Of a stretch of DNA of 64,000 nt, positions 27,879 to 36,538 are shown in pieces. Under the pieces are notes generated by a model. The model had not been told where the DNA came from and ran no database searches. It was given only the letters and a program-made list of their open reading frames with translations. The stretch comes from Flavipsychrobacter sp. (GTDB lineage Bacteria; Bacteroidota; Bacteroidia; Chitinophagales; Chitinophagaceae). Within the stretch, counting starts at the first letter, position 1. Every line of letters begins with the position of its first letter. Made by a program: the position numbers and the translations under genes. The stretch covers positions 248,001 to 312,000 of the forward strand of contig JAFIGV010000019.1 of the NCBI GenBank assembly GCA_017849575.1, in the 5' to 3' direction.

Positions 27879-29474
27879 ATGACGGTAATAAAAATGAAAA
27901 TGAAACAAACGATCGTAATTATGGCTGCCCTGTTGCTTAGCTTCAGTGTACGGGCGCAGTCGCTGGAAGAAGGGAAAAAGATGTATCAATATGAGCGTTA
28001 CGAATCTGCTAAGAAAATGCTCGCACCGCTGGCCGAAACCAACCCCATGGCCAACTATTACCTCGGTCTTTCGGAGCTTGCCTTAGACCATCCGGATCAG
28101 GCCGGCGCCATTTTCTCAAAGTATCCTGAAGACAATGCAAATATGGCGGGCCTTGCACGCGTAGCCTTTACCAAAGGGAATATTGCAGAGGGAACCCGAC
28201 TTGCTAATATCGTAGCCAGCAAGGCTAAAAAGAAAGAAGTGGCTCCGTTGGAACTCGCTGCTGATGCCATAAACTATACTAAGGGCGGAAATTATCAACA
28301 AGCTATAGACTGGTATGAGGAAGCGCTGAAAAAAGACGGAGACAATATGGAACTCCGCATAGCTTTGGGCGATGCCTATCAGCATCTGCAAACCGGTGGC
28401 GGAAAGGCTGCCAGCAACTACGAAGCGGTGACCGAGCGCGATCCAAAAAATTCGCTTGCCTTTTCTCGCGTAGGTGCACTTTGGTATGCCGCAAAAAACT
28501 ACAATCTTGCACTCGAAAATTACAGCAAGGCTAAAGAAGCAGATTCTTCAAACCCACTACCGTACCGCGATCTTGCAAATGCTTATTTCTGGACCGGTAA
28601 GTATGATCTCGCCAAGCAAAACATTGAGAAATACCTCCAGCTATCGGACAAGAGTACCGATGATCTCATCAACTACGCGAATATTCTTTATCTGAGTAAA
28701 GACTACGAGCGTGCCACACAGGTAACCCAAGACCTGATCAACAAAGGAGTAGCCAAACCCGGGCTGTATGGTATTCTTGGTTTTAGTCAGTTTGAAAGCA
28801 AAGACTACGCAAATGCACTCACCAACGTGCGCCGTTACCTCGATACACAAGATCCGGCAAAGGTTACCTCATATGATCTGATTCAATACGCCAAGATACT
28901 GGCAGCCAATAATCAGACAGACTCTGCAAACGTCTATTTCAATCTGGCAGTGAGCAAGGATACATCCAGCGACAAATCTGATATCTACCGCCAGATCGCT
29001 GAAGGGTTTAAAACAGCAAAAGACTATGGCAAGTCGGCCGAATGGTACAACAAGCTCATTACGGCCTACCCCGATGCAGCACCCATTGATTACTTCTGGG
29101 CAGGAGCTATGTTTTATTATTCTAAAAACTACCCCTCTGCAGCAAAGGCATTTGAGCAAATGGAAAATAGATATCCTGATCAGCCTTCAGCCATATATTG
29201 GAGAGGAAGGGTAGCGGCCGCTCAGGATGAAGAGGCAAAAACCTGCGAAGCTTCGCCTTACTACAAGCGGTGGCTGGATACGGTGGGAGCTAACTACGAC
29301 AAGACCAGCGACCTGATGTATGCTTATCAGTATCTTGCCCTTTGTGCCTTCAATAAGGGCGACAACCCCACTACAAAATTGTACATGGACAAGATCGAGG
29401 CGATTGACCCGAACAACTCCTTCCTGAAGCAACTGAAGGATGCGATGGCAAAGCCAGCGGGAAAAGGAAAATAG
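27879..29474 (+). CDS. Secreted TPR-repeat protein
   Basis: A 531-residue protein with an N-terminal signal peptide (the start could also be an ATG 15 or 21 nt downstream; cleavage after RAQ) and tandem tetratricopeptide repeats (e.g. AIDWYEEALKKDGDNMELRIALGDAY, ALENYSKAKEADSSNPLPYRDLANAYFW, and SAKWYNKL-like helices). TPRs mediate protein-protein contacts, so an envelope scaffold or chaperone is expected. It follows the PstS-like gene by 31 nt, probably in one operon. The C-terminus ends with a Lys-rich tail. Confidence 0.85.
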   Translation: MTVIKMKMKQTIVIMAALLLSFSVRAQSLEEGKKMYQYERYESAKKMLAPLAETNPMANYYLGLSELALDHPDQAGAIFSKYPEDNANMAGLARVAFTKGNIAEGTRLANIVASKAKKKEVAPLELAADAINYTKGGNYQQAIDWYEEALKKDGDNMELRIALGDAYQHLQTGGGKAASNYEAVTERDPKNSLAFSRVGALWYAAKNYNLALENYSKAKEADSSNPLPYRDLANAYFWTGKYDLAKQNIEKYLQLSDKSTDDLINYANILYLSKDYERATQVTQDLINKGVAKPGLYGILGFSQFESKDYANALTNVRRYLDTQDPAKVTSYDLIQYAKILAANNQTDSANVYFNLAVSKDTSSDKSDIYRQIAEGFKTAKDYGKSAEWYNKLITAYPDAAPIDYFWAGAMFYYSKNYPSAAKAFEQMENRYPDQPSAIYWRGRVAAAQDEEAKTCEASPYYKRWLDTVGANYDKTSDLMYAYQYLALCAFNKGDNPTTKLYMDKIEAIDPNNSFLKQLKDAMAKPAGKGK

Positions 29475-29493
29475 AATGATACAATAATGATTG

Positions 29494-29521
29494 AAGGGCC
29501 GCCCCAAAAGCGGCCTTTTTT
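29494..29521 (+). terminator. Terminator after the TPR gene
   Basis: GGCCGC and GCGGCC pair around a 7-nt loop, with AAG/CTT extending the stem across a bulged G, followed by a run of T. Confidence 0.75.
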
Positions 29522-29664
29522 ACGTTCCCGGGCTATTGCAAATTCTGACTGTCAGCACGAAGCGTTTTCCAGAAATAATTATTTTTACTCGTTCGTTGGT
29601 GGCAGCTACCAGATTAGCAATGAATTATTACCATTCGTTTTGCATCACAAATCCAAGCCGCTAT

Positions 29665-30776
29665 ATGCGTATCCTTGCTGCCCTCAGTCTGCTATCCGTT
29701 ACGATGCTGGCTTCCTGCAAATTTTTTCAGTTAATACAAGACAGTTACAGGCCGGACGTAACCGGAAGACCGGGCAACGGATGTATTTCACCGATTCTTT
29801 GAAGACGCGCGTGAAAATGAATGTCAGCGGCCATGAAACCGAATTCTTTTTTGATTTGGCTTCCGACAAGGTGATATTAAATCATTTTCCTGCCAATTAT
29901 TCCAGGAGAAAATCAGTCACAACCCATCAAAGAAGCCGCGGGCAGCGCCGTAAATTGGCAGTCCTTTTCCCGGTCGCAGATTTATCGTCGGGCATGTTTA
30001 TCGCTAAGCGTCATTTTTGTGTGGTTGATACTCAAAGCATCATTCCCGGTTTTTCGGGAAGACGGCCGAATGTTTTCGGAAATCTTTTGTTATCTGTAGA
30101 TCTGCCGCTTTTGCTTGATTATGATAAAGGCTACCTTGAGTATCTGAACCCGTCTTACGACCTAAGCGGATTCTATCCTGTGAAAGTGAGGTTCGGCAGG
30201 CGACATGCCATTTATATTTCCTTGCTTCTTTTCGGTAAAGAGACGGAGTTTCTTTTTGATCCTTGGAATACTGGTGTTAACCTAATCAAGTCAGTTGACA
30301 GGAAATCGTGGGGTCAACCTCAATTTGAATACTGTTCCACTATTTGGGAGGCTCCTTTAAAAGCAGTAAGCTTTCCGGTAAACGCGTATTTCAATAAACC
30401 GGTTGCCCTCTCGAAAAAACTGGAAGCGCTCATCAATGTCAGCGAGCAAAAGGATTTAGAAAATAATATGGGGCAGGCGTTCATAAAAAAATTCAACTGG
30501 ATCATAGATGCCAGGATGAAGAAGATGTATTGCAAGGTCATCGACAGCACCATTTTTGAAAAGCAACAGCTTCCGGTTATTAGTCAAATGGCAGGATTCA
30601 TGTATAAAGGCAGGCTATCCGTGCAATACGTTGTGACTGGAAAATCGAAATACCATTGTGGACAGGAGATTGTCAGCATCAATAAGGTGAAGATTGATAG
30701 TCTTAACGTGAGCTATTATTTGAATGTGCTGAATACTACCGCCGACTGGAATGACCTGTCTGTAGAAGTGCGATAA
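29665..30776 (+). pseudogene. Frameshifted retropepsin-like (pseudo-protease) lipoprotein with PDZ-like tail
   Basis: The ATG at 29665 opens a clean lipoprotein signal peptide (MRILAALSLLSVTMLASC, Cys18), but this frame stops near 29802. The body continues in the frame one base earlier, from about MYFTDSL (29781) to 30776. One missing base between 29770 and 29785 would join signal peptide and body. The body has two retropepsin-like halves with FFFDLAS (near 29845) and FLFDPWNTG (near 30250) where active aspartyl proteases have D-T/S-G, so catalysis is doubtful. An IKKFNWIIDARMKKMYCK segment resembles the end of this fold, and a PDZ-like region follows. The gene may be a pseudogene, a sequencing error, or use recoding. 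Confidence 0.6.
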
Positions 30777-30835
30777 CGGCTCATCTCCTTGGGTATCAAT
30801 GCAGGTTGGTGTGTGGAGCAATCTAAATAAAAAAC

Positions 30836-30862
30836 GAGCTGCCCGGAGCAGCTCATTTTTTT
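30836..30862. terminator. Bidirectional terminator
   Basis: GAGCTGC-CCGGA-GCAGCTC forms a 7-bp perfect stem with T-run to the right and A-run to the left, between the frameshifted gene and the convergent lipoprotein gene. Confidence 0.85.
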
Positions 30863-30881
30863 ACGTTTTCCCAAAAAGAGT

Positions 30882-31193
30882 TTAATCAATATCTCTCTTA
30901 ATATCGTCAATCGCTACCTGCTCGAAGAAATCGTAGGGCGGGGTTGAGCGGCAGGTATCCAAAACACCGGTGCTGTGAAACTTTACCTTCACTTTCAGAT
31001 TATTGTGTAGAAAGTTGCCGGGAACATACTCTGGCTTTTCGAGCTTGCCATCCTCCAACCGCAATAGCCATCCACATCCATCTGCTGTAATATCTCCGCT
31101 GTCTATCACCGTAGCACGGGTATAGTCCTTATCTTTTTTGCACGAAACAGCGAGTAAAGTAAGCGTTACTGCGCCGAGTAAAAATTTACGCAT
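30882..31193 (-). CDS. Small hypothetical lipoprotein
   Basis: A 103-residue protein with lipoprotein signal peptide (MRKFLLGAVTLTLLAVSC, lipobox LAVSC, Cys18) and a +2/+3 Lys-Lys. The mature part has two more Cys (positions near 40 and 81) and is otherwise polar. No family recognised. It lies alone between the terminator at 30836 and the response-regulator gene, in the same orientation as the latter. Confidence 0.7.
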   Translation of the reverse strand: MRKFLLGAVTLTLLAVSCKKDKDYTRATVIDSGDITADGCGWLLRLEDGKLEKPEYVPGNFLHNNLKVKVKFHSTGVLDTCRSTPPYDFFEQVAIDDIKRDID

Positions 31194-31261
31194 GTTCTTC
31201 AGTCAATTCAAGGGTTAAAATACAAAAATCCTTTTATGCAGCAAGAAATGACCGATAATTT

Positions 31262-31975
31262 TTAGTTCGCAGTAAACTTATAACCAATCCCTCTTACAGA
31301 ATGAAAATGCCTCGGGTTGCGGCTATCCTTCTCAAAATACTTCCGGAAGTTGAGGATGAAATTATCAATAGTTCTCGTAGTCGGATATACATTATACCCC
31401 CACACCACCTGTAGGATGTGTTCGCGGCTCACTACCTGCCCCTCGTGCTCTACCAATAGCTTGAGTAGTGCAGCTTCCTTTTTGCTGAGTTCCTGCGGCT
31501 GCCCGTCTTTGTCGAGCGCCTCATGAGCGGCAAAGTCTATCTTACATCCCTGAAATTCATAGGCATCGGGCACACTTTGCGGCGCCTTGATTTTTTTATT
31601 TTTCAGAATGAGTTTGTCCACACGCAGCAGCAGTTCCTCCAGGTTAAAGGGCTTGGTAAGGTAGTCGTCGCCACCCTTGCGCAGGCCTTCCACACGGTCG
31701 TTGCCGCTGTTTCTTGCAGATAGAAAAAGAATCGGAACATCGTTGTGCTGCATCCTGATCGTTTCGCATACGGTAATGCCATCCATATCGGGCAGCATAA
31801 TGTCGAGAATGATCAGGTCGAAATATTCGTTTTTGACCATCTTCAATACAGCGGGCCCATTATCTACTGTAGTCACTTCGTAACCTTCCATTTCGAGGTT
31901 CAGCTTAAGCGCTTCGCGCAGGCTTTCTTCGTCTTCTACAACGAGGATAGATGCCTTGGTTTCTCTGTGTGTCAT
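31262..31975 (-). CDS. OmpR/PhoB-family response regulator (orphan)
   Basis: A 237-residue two-domain regulator. The receiver domain (9-125) has acidic residues E14-D15, phospho-acceptor Asp58 (LIILDIMLPD), Ser86 and Lys108 (TKPF). The C-terminal winged helix (145-235) has the typical ELSKKEAALLKLL and TIDNFILNFRKYFE segments, so it binds DNA. The start MTHRETK at 31975 is preferred; the in-frame extension adds only a non-homologous leader. No histidine kinase gene is adjacent, so the partner lies elsewhere. Regulated genes cannot be told from the sequence. Confidence 0.92.
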   Translation of the reverse strand: MTHRETKASILVVEDEESLREALKLNLEMEGYEVTTVDNGPAVLKMVKNEYFDLIILDIMLPDMDGITVCETIRMQHNDVPILFLSARNSGNDRVEGLRKGGDDYLTKPFNLEELLLRVDKLILKNKKIKAPQSVPDAYEFQGCKIDFAAHEALDKDGQPQELSKKEAALLKLLVEHEGQVVSREHILQVVWGYNVYPTTRTIDNFILNFRKYFEKDSRNPRHFHSVRGIGYKFTAN

Positions 31976-32173
31976 AAAGGGATAGTTTTTGTTGAGATAA
32001 AAATAATGACAATTCATGCCGGCAGTCAAGCGCTGAAAACGAGATATGAAAATGCCATGACGAACTCAGGTTATTCTATAAATTTTATGACAATTGTAAG
32101 GAAAGGTTTTCATGCCTGCAGCAAGGCGGGCTGGTAATATTTCGCTATTTCTTTTACCTAAAAAATGCACACT

Positions 32174-32203
32174 TGTCTGGTTGGGAAATTTATCTACCTT
32201 TGC
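32174..32203 (+). promoter_or_regulatory. Promoter of tRNA-Leu
   Basis: TTG at about 32174, then 19 bp, then TACCTTTG (ending near 32203). This is a textbook Bacteroidota promoter about 10 nt before the mature tRNA. Positions carry an uncertainty of one base. Confidence 0.75.
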
Positions 32204-32213
32204 GGCTCCTTAC

Positions 32214-32298
32214 GCGGGCGTGGTGAAATTGGTAGACACGCTAGACTTAGGATCTAGTGCTTCGCGGCTTGGGGGTTCGAGTCCCTCCGCCCGCACCA
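32214..32298 (+). tRNA. tRNA-Leu (anticodon UAG)
   Basis: An 85-nt type II tRNA. The acceptor arms GCGGGCG and CGCCCGC pair perfectly; the D-arm (TGGTGAAATTGGTAGACACG), the anticodon stem CTAGA/TCTAG around CTTAGGA, a variable arm and the T-loop GGTTCGAGTCC are all present. The anticodon TAG (32248-32250) reads CUN leucine codons. CCA is encoded. It has its own promoter and lies just ahead of tig. Confidence 0.95.
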
Positions 32299-32371
32299 AA
32301 ACAAGGATCAGATTTAATCAGTCCCGTGTCAAAGCGGGACTGTTTTATAACATCAAAAATCATTAAAAGCT

Positions 32372-33748
32372 ATGGCTACGGTTACGCGCGAAAATATCGG
32401 TACGCTGCACGACAAGATCACCGTAAAACTTACGAAGGAAGATTACTGGCCATCCTTCGAAAAGTCTTTGAAACAATATGCAAAGCAGGCCAATGTGCCG
32501 GGCTTTCGTAAGGGTATGGTGCCGGCTGCAATGGTGCGTAAAATGTATGGCCCCTCTATTTTTGGCGATGAAGTATTTCGCACAGCCGGACGCCAGTTGG
32601 AAGACTATCTCCAAAACGAAAAACTGGCCATTTTTGCCCAGCCCATGATTCTGCCCGATGGCAACCTTAAGATGGACATGAACAATCCTGCTGAGGTAGA
32701 TTTTAGTTTTGAAATCGGTCTGAAACCCGACTTTGAAATACCTGCGCTGAACAACGGTACAAGCCTCACCAAATACAAAGTGAATGTGAGCGACAAAATG
32801 CTGGATGATGAAGTAGAGCGTATCCGTCGTCGATATGGTAAAGTAGAAGATCAGGAAGCGGTTTCAACAGAAGATGATATTATCTACGCTACCTACGAAG
32901 CCTGCGATGCAGAAGGTAATGTAGCGGAAGATGCTCAGAAAATTGAAGACACCGTGCTGCTCGAAAAGCTGCCGGCAAAAATGCAGGAAATGGTGATGGG
33001 AAAGAAAGCCGGCGATACGCTGGTGATCGTACCCGCACAGGTGGCAGAAGGCGATGAGCTGAGCGCTTTCCTCAAAGACCCGCTGAAGGCACCGACAAGC
33101 GATCCTTCACAGAGCTACAAACTAAGCATTACCAAAGTAGGGCTGCTGGTGCCGCGCGATCTGGATACCGAGCTGTACATGCAGGTGTTTCAGAATGATA
33201 TGATCACCACGGAAGAAGCCTTCCGCGACCGTATCCGCGAAGAGCTCAATAAAGAATATGCGCGTATTACTCATGAACGTTTGCAAAATGAGATTTACGA
33301 GTTGCTGGTACACAACACACCGCTGCAACTGCCGGTAGATTTTCTGAAACGTTGGCTGAAAGAAGGTCAGGAAAAGCCAAAGACCGAAGCAGAGGTGGAG
33401 AAAGAATTTCCAGGCTTCGATCATCAGCTACGCTGGACCCTGATCTCTGATAAACTTATCTTGGATAACGGCATTCAGGTGACGGCAGAAGAAGTGAAAG
33501 AAGATATCAAAGCCCGTGTGCTTTCTTACTTTGGAATGGACACCGACGAAGATGCGCCCTGGATGGAAAGCTATATGCAAAAGGTAGTGAAGGACAATAA
33601 GACGATGGACGAAACTTATCGCCGGCTGTTGTTCGATCGCCTCTTTCAGACTTTGTCGGAGAAATTTCAGGTCGAAGAAAAGGAAGTAACCGAAGAGGAA
33701 TTCTTTAAGCTGGCCGATCCGCATGCAGCACATCACCATCATCATTAA
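32372..33748 (+). CDS. tig: Trigger factor (ribosome-associated chaperone)
   Basis: A 458-residue ribosome-bound chaperone that shields nascent chains. The ribosome-binding loop is NVPGFRKGMVP (about 47-57), equivalent to the GFRxGKxP signature. A divergent FKBP-like domain (about 155-245) and a helical substrate-binding C-terminal domain follow. The protein ends HAAHHHHH, a natural His-rich tail, as seen in some trigger factors, and not a cloning tag because there is no vector sequence around it. It has a terminator at 33773 and follows tRNA-Leu, sharing no obvious promoter of its own. Confidence 0.93.
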   Translation: MATVTRENIGTLHDKITVKLTKEDYWPSFEKSLKQYAKQANVPGFRKGMVPAAMVRKMYGPSIFGDEVFRTAGRQLEDYLQNEKLAIFAQPMILPDGNLKMDMNNPAEVDFSFEIGLKPDFEIPALNNGTSLTKYKVNVSDKMLDDEVERIRRRYGKVEDQEAVSTEDDIIYATYEACDAEGNVAEDAQKIEDTVLLEKLPAKMQEMVMGKKAGDTLVIVPAQVAEGDELSAFLKDPLKAPTSDPSQSYKLSITKVGLLVPRDLDTELYMQVFQNDMITTEEAFRDRIREELNKEYARITHERLQNEIYELLVHNTPLQLPVDFLKRWLKEGQEKPKTEAEVEKEFPGFDHQLRWTLISDKLILDNGIQVTAEEVKEDIKARVLSYFGMDTDEDAPWMESYMQKVVKDNKTMDETYRRLLFDRLFQTLSEKFQVEEKEVTEEEFFKLADPHAAHHHHH

Positions 33749-33772
33749 TTTTAAGGATACACTCAATAAAAA

Positions 33773-33798
33773 AACGCTCCTCGAAAGGGGCGTTTTTT
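33773..33798 (+). terminator. Terminator after tig
   Basis: AACGCTCC and GGGGCGTT pair (one G-T) around TCGAAA, then a T-run. The A-rich left flank may also let it act toward the convergent tex gene. Confidence 0.85.
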
Positions 33799-33807
33799 GT
33801 TGGTGAC

Positions 33808-33854
33808 CTCGACTCCGCTCAGCCACCGAAATTCTTCGACTCTTCTCAGCTACC
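33808..33854 (+). repeat. REP-like 20-mer, two degenerate copies
   Basis: CTCGACTCCGCTCAGCCACC (33808-33827) is followed 7 bp later by a copy matching at 16 of 20 positions (33835-33854). The core ACTCCGCTCAG is typical of short extragenic repeats in Bacteroidota, so this may be a dispersed element. Confidence 0.5.
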
Positions 33855-33873
33855 CATTTCTTTTGAAGCGGGG

Positions 33874-36108
33874 TTACTTCCCAAATTTCTTCTTCAACAG
33901 GCTCAGCGCATCATTCATCGAAACTTCCTTCGCGGGTTCGGGGCGGGTTTCTCTTCCAGTTTTTTGCGGTTTGGGTCGGGATGAAGATGTTTCCTGTGTC
34001 TGCTTGATGGACAACGCAATTCTTTTTCTCGCCGCATCCACTTCCAGCACTTTTACCTGCACTTTATCATTCAGCTTCAGTGCTTCGGAGGGATCGGAAA
34101 TATATCGGTTAGCAATCTCCGATACATGTACCAGTCCGTCTTGCTTTACACCTATATCCACAAACGCACCAAACCGTGTAAGGTTGGTGACCACGCCGGG
34201 CACAATCATGCCGGGATAAACGTCTTCGATGCTGTAAATATTCGCAAATTCAAATGCCTGCGCTTCTGCCCGTGGGTCGAGGCCGGGCTTTTTCAGTTCT
34301 TTCAGTATGTCTTGTACCGTATGGGCGCCGGTTTGCCCGGTTACATATTTCCGTGCTTCAATTTTATTGATGAGGTCTGTATTGCCGATAAGCTGTGCGA
34401 CCTCTACAGAAAGGTCTTTGGCCATTTGCTGCACCACAGCGTAGGCTTCCGGGTGCACGCCGCTTCCATCGAGCGGGTTTTCTCCGTCTTTTACCCGCAA
34501 AAAGCCGGCACATTGTTCGAAGGCTTTGTTGCCCAGTCGTGGTACCTGCATGAGTTGTTTACGGTTACCAAATCGCCCGATCTCGTTCCTGTATTTTACA
34601 ATATTATCGGCAATGGATGGACCGATGCCGGATACATAGCTCAGCAGATGTTTGCTGGCAGTGTTCAGGTTTACACCCACTGCATTTACACAGCTTTCTA
34701 CCGTTTGGTCCAGCCTTTCCTTTAGCCGTACCTGATTTACATCATGCTGATATTGCCCTACACCAATACTTTTCGGATCTATTTTCACCAGTTCGGCCAG
34801 CGGGTCCATCAGCCTGCGGCCAATGCTCACGGCTCCGCGTACCGTAATGTCCTGTTCCGGAAATTCTTCCCGTGCTGTTTCGGAAGCAGAATAGACCGAA
34901 GCACCGTCTTCGTTAACAAGAAAGACAGGAAGTCCCAGATTAAGTTTCTTTAGGAATTGTTCTGTTTCCCGTCCGGCGGTGCCATCGCCAACGGCTATAG
35001 TTTGTATGCCGTAGTCCTGTACAAGTTTTCTTAGTTTCTGTTCGGCATCAACGAGTTTGTGATTTTGCTCATGAATGAAAATAAGGTCAGTTTTTTTGAG
35101 CTCTCCTTTTTCATCGAGACATACCACTTTGCAGCCGGTGCGGTAACCCGGGTCTATGGCCAGAATGCGCTTGCTGCCCAGTGGCGACGATAGCAGAAGT
35201 TGCCGCAGATTTTCTGCAAACACGTTGATCGCTTCCTCGTCGGCTTTGTTCTTTAGCGCCATACGAAATTCGCTTTCCAGACTGGGTTGCAACAGCCTGC
35301 GGTAGGCATCTCTCACGGCCTTTTTCACTTGTTGCCCGCATTCATTCTCCGTTCTCACATATTGCGCACCCACCAGGGAAAGAGCCTCGTCTTCTGCCGG
35401 AGCAATGACCATGCGCAGCACCCCTTCCATAAAACCTCTCATCACCGCCAGCATTCTGTGGGAAGGAATTTTTGAAACAGGTTCTGAGAAGTCAAAATAG
35501 TCTTTGTACTTGTTCCCTTTTTCTTCCATGCCGGCAAGCACGGTGGCCTGCACGGTGGCCTTCTGTTCAAAGAATGCTCTCAGTTCGGACCGCACGGTCG
35601 CATCTTCATTCACCATTTCCGCAATAATGTCGCGCGCACCTTGCAGCGCATCTTCCGGAGTGGCTACCTCGTCCTTAACGAAGGCGGCAGCTTCCGCAAG
35701 TACAGTCGCGGACCTTTGTTCGAGCAGGAGCAGCGCCAGCGGTTCCAGTCCGCGTTCGCGGGCTGTTTGGGCTTTTGTTTTCCTTTTGGGCTTGTAGGGC
35801 AGATAGATGTCCTCAAGTTCATGGAGTGTAGTGGCCGCGTTGATTTTCTGCTGCAGCGACTCCGTCATTTTTCCTTGTTCGGTTATTGTTTTTTCAATGA
35901 AGTTCTTCCGCTCTGAAAATTCTTTCTGAAATTTTGCCTCATCCTGAATGTGCTGTATCTGCACTTCATCCAGCGCGCCGGTTTTGTCTTTGCGATATCG
36001 TGCAATGAAGGGTAGGGTGGCGCCTTCGTTCAGCAGTTCCAACACAGCCAAAACGTTTTTTTCGGCGATACTGAGTTTGGCGGCTACGCCGGAAGCAAAT
36101 TCTGTCAT
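33874..36108 (-). CDS. tex: Tex-family RNA-binding protein (S1 domain)
   Basis: A 744-residue protein of the Tex/YhgF family, thought to act in transcription or RNA metabolism. Domains in order are the helical N-terminal region, a YqgF-like RNase H-fold (around KRILAIDPGYRTGCKVVCL), helix-hairpin-helix repeats (YVSGIGPSIADNIV), and an S1 RNA-binding domain (VTNLTRFGAFVDIGVKQDGLVH). The C-terminal tail is Lys/Arg/Pro-rich and ends LKKKFGK. A near-consensus -7 box, TACTTTCG, sits 20 nt upstream of the ATG at 36108 on the minus strand. It converges with tig. Confidence 0.95.
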   Translation of the reverse strand: MTEFASGVAAKLSIAEKNVLAVLELLNEGATLPFIARYRKDKTGALDEVQIQHIQDEAKFQKEFSERKNFIEKTITEQGKMTESLQQKINAATTLHELEDIYLPYKPKRKTKAQTARERGLEPLALLLLEQRSATVLAEAAAFVKDEVATPEDALQGARDIIAEMVNEDATVRSELRAFFEQKATVQATVLAGMEEKGNKYKDYFDFSEPVSKIPSHRMLAVMRGFMEGVLRMVIAPAEDEALSLVGAQYVRTENECGQQVKKAVRDAYRRLLQPSLESEFRMALKNKADEEAINVFAENLRQLLLSSPLGSKRILAIDPGYRTGCKVVCLDEKGELKKTDLIFIHEQNHKLVDAEQKLRKLVQDYGIQTIAVGDGTAGRETEQFLKKLNLGLPVFLVNEDGASVYSASETAREEFPEQDITVRGAVSIGRRLMDPLAELVKIDPKSIGVGQYQHDVNQVRLKERLDQTVESCVNAVGVNLNTASKHLLSYVSGIGPSIADNIVKYRNEIGRFGNRKQLMQVPRLGNKAFEQCAGFLRVKDGENPLDGSGVHPEAYAVVQQMAKDLSVEVAQLIGNTDLINKIEARKYVTGQTGAHTVQDILKELKKPGLDPRAEAQAFEFANIYSIEDVYPGMIVPGVVTNLTRFGAFVDIGVKQDGLVHVSEIANRYISDPSEALKLNDKVQVKVLEVDAARKRIALSIKQTQETSSSRPKPQKTGRETRPEPAKEVSMNDALSLLKKKFGK

Positions 36109-36278
36109 GAAATACCTTTTAGGGTCCGCGAAAGTAAAAGCGGCAGCGGATTTGCAGAAAAATATTCTTTAACAATGTATGCCTGCTTTCATGGTTTGCG
36201 GCTTGTCGTTACTATGGCTGGCATCATTTCTTTGGGGTCTGTGCTTTCATCCCGATCACGTCGCCCGAACCACACCAC

Positions 36279-36452
36279 ATGAAATACGTAGTATCCCTTT
36301 CCTTCCTATCTGTAATGGCTTGCTATGTAGTGGCAGTGCTGTATTGGCTATGCAAAGCCGCCCTGCGATTTATACTGCGCCGCCTCCATAAAAAGCGGGA
36401 AGCACGAACAATTACTGTTGAAACATATCCCCAAACACTGAGTAAGAACTAG
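36279..36452 (+). CDS. Single-pass microprotein, paralogue A (upstream of fhs)
   Basis: A 57-residue open frame, MKYVVSLSFLSVMACYVVAV followed by LYWLCKAALRFILRRLHKK and a polar tail ending TLSKN. One hydrophobic helix (about 4-25) is followed by a basic region, so it is probably a single-pass membrane protein with the positive end in the cytoplasm. It aligns without gaps with the 36-residue product at 38344: 12 of the first 25 residues are identical, including M-x-Y, L-S, M and the Y-V-V-A segment. No known family recognised. It starts 86 nt before fhs and is co-oriented. Confidence 0.6.
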   Translation: MKYVVSLSFLSVMACYVVAVLYWLCKAALRFILRRLHKKREARTITVETYPQTLSKN

Positions 36453-36538
36453 AGGAAATTTGCTGCCTTAGTATGGTAGGTTGCTCATGACTTAATTTCT
36501 ATCTTATTGATTAAGTTAGAGGTAAAATAAGTTATCCC

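Noticed and set aside
29487-29664. N-terminal residues of the 429-residue frame before the retropepsin-like body.
   Set aside because: They overlap the terminator of the TPR gene and have no homology; the signal peptide in the other frame explains the true start.
32112-32511. Open frames across the tRNA-Leu gene.
   Set aside because: They are read through a tRNA and have no independent support.
33730-33748. His-rich end of trigger factor as a cloning tag or vector contamination.
   Set aside because: Surrounding DNA is natural chromosome with its own terminator, the preceding residues are normal Tig sequence, and His-rich tails occur naturally in this family.
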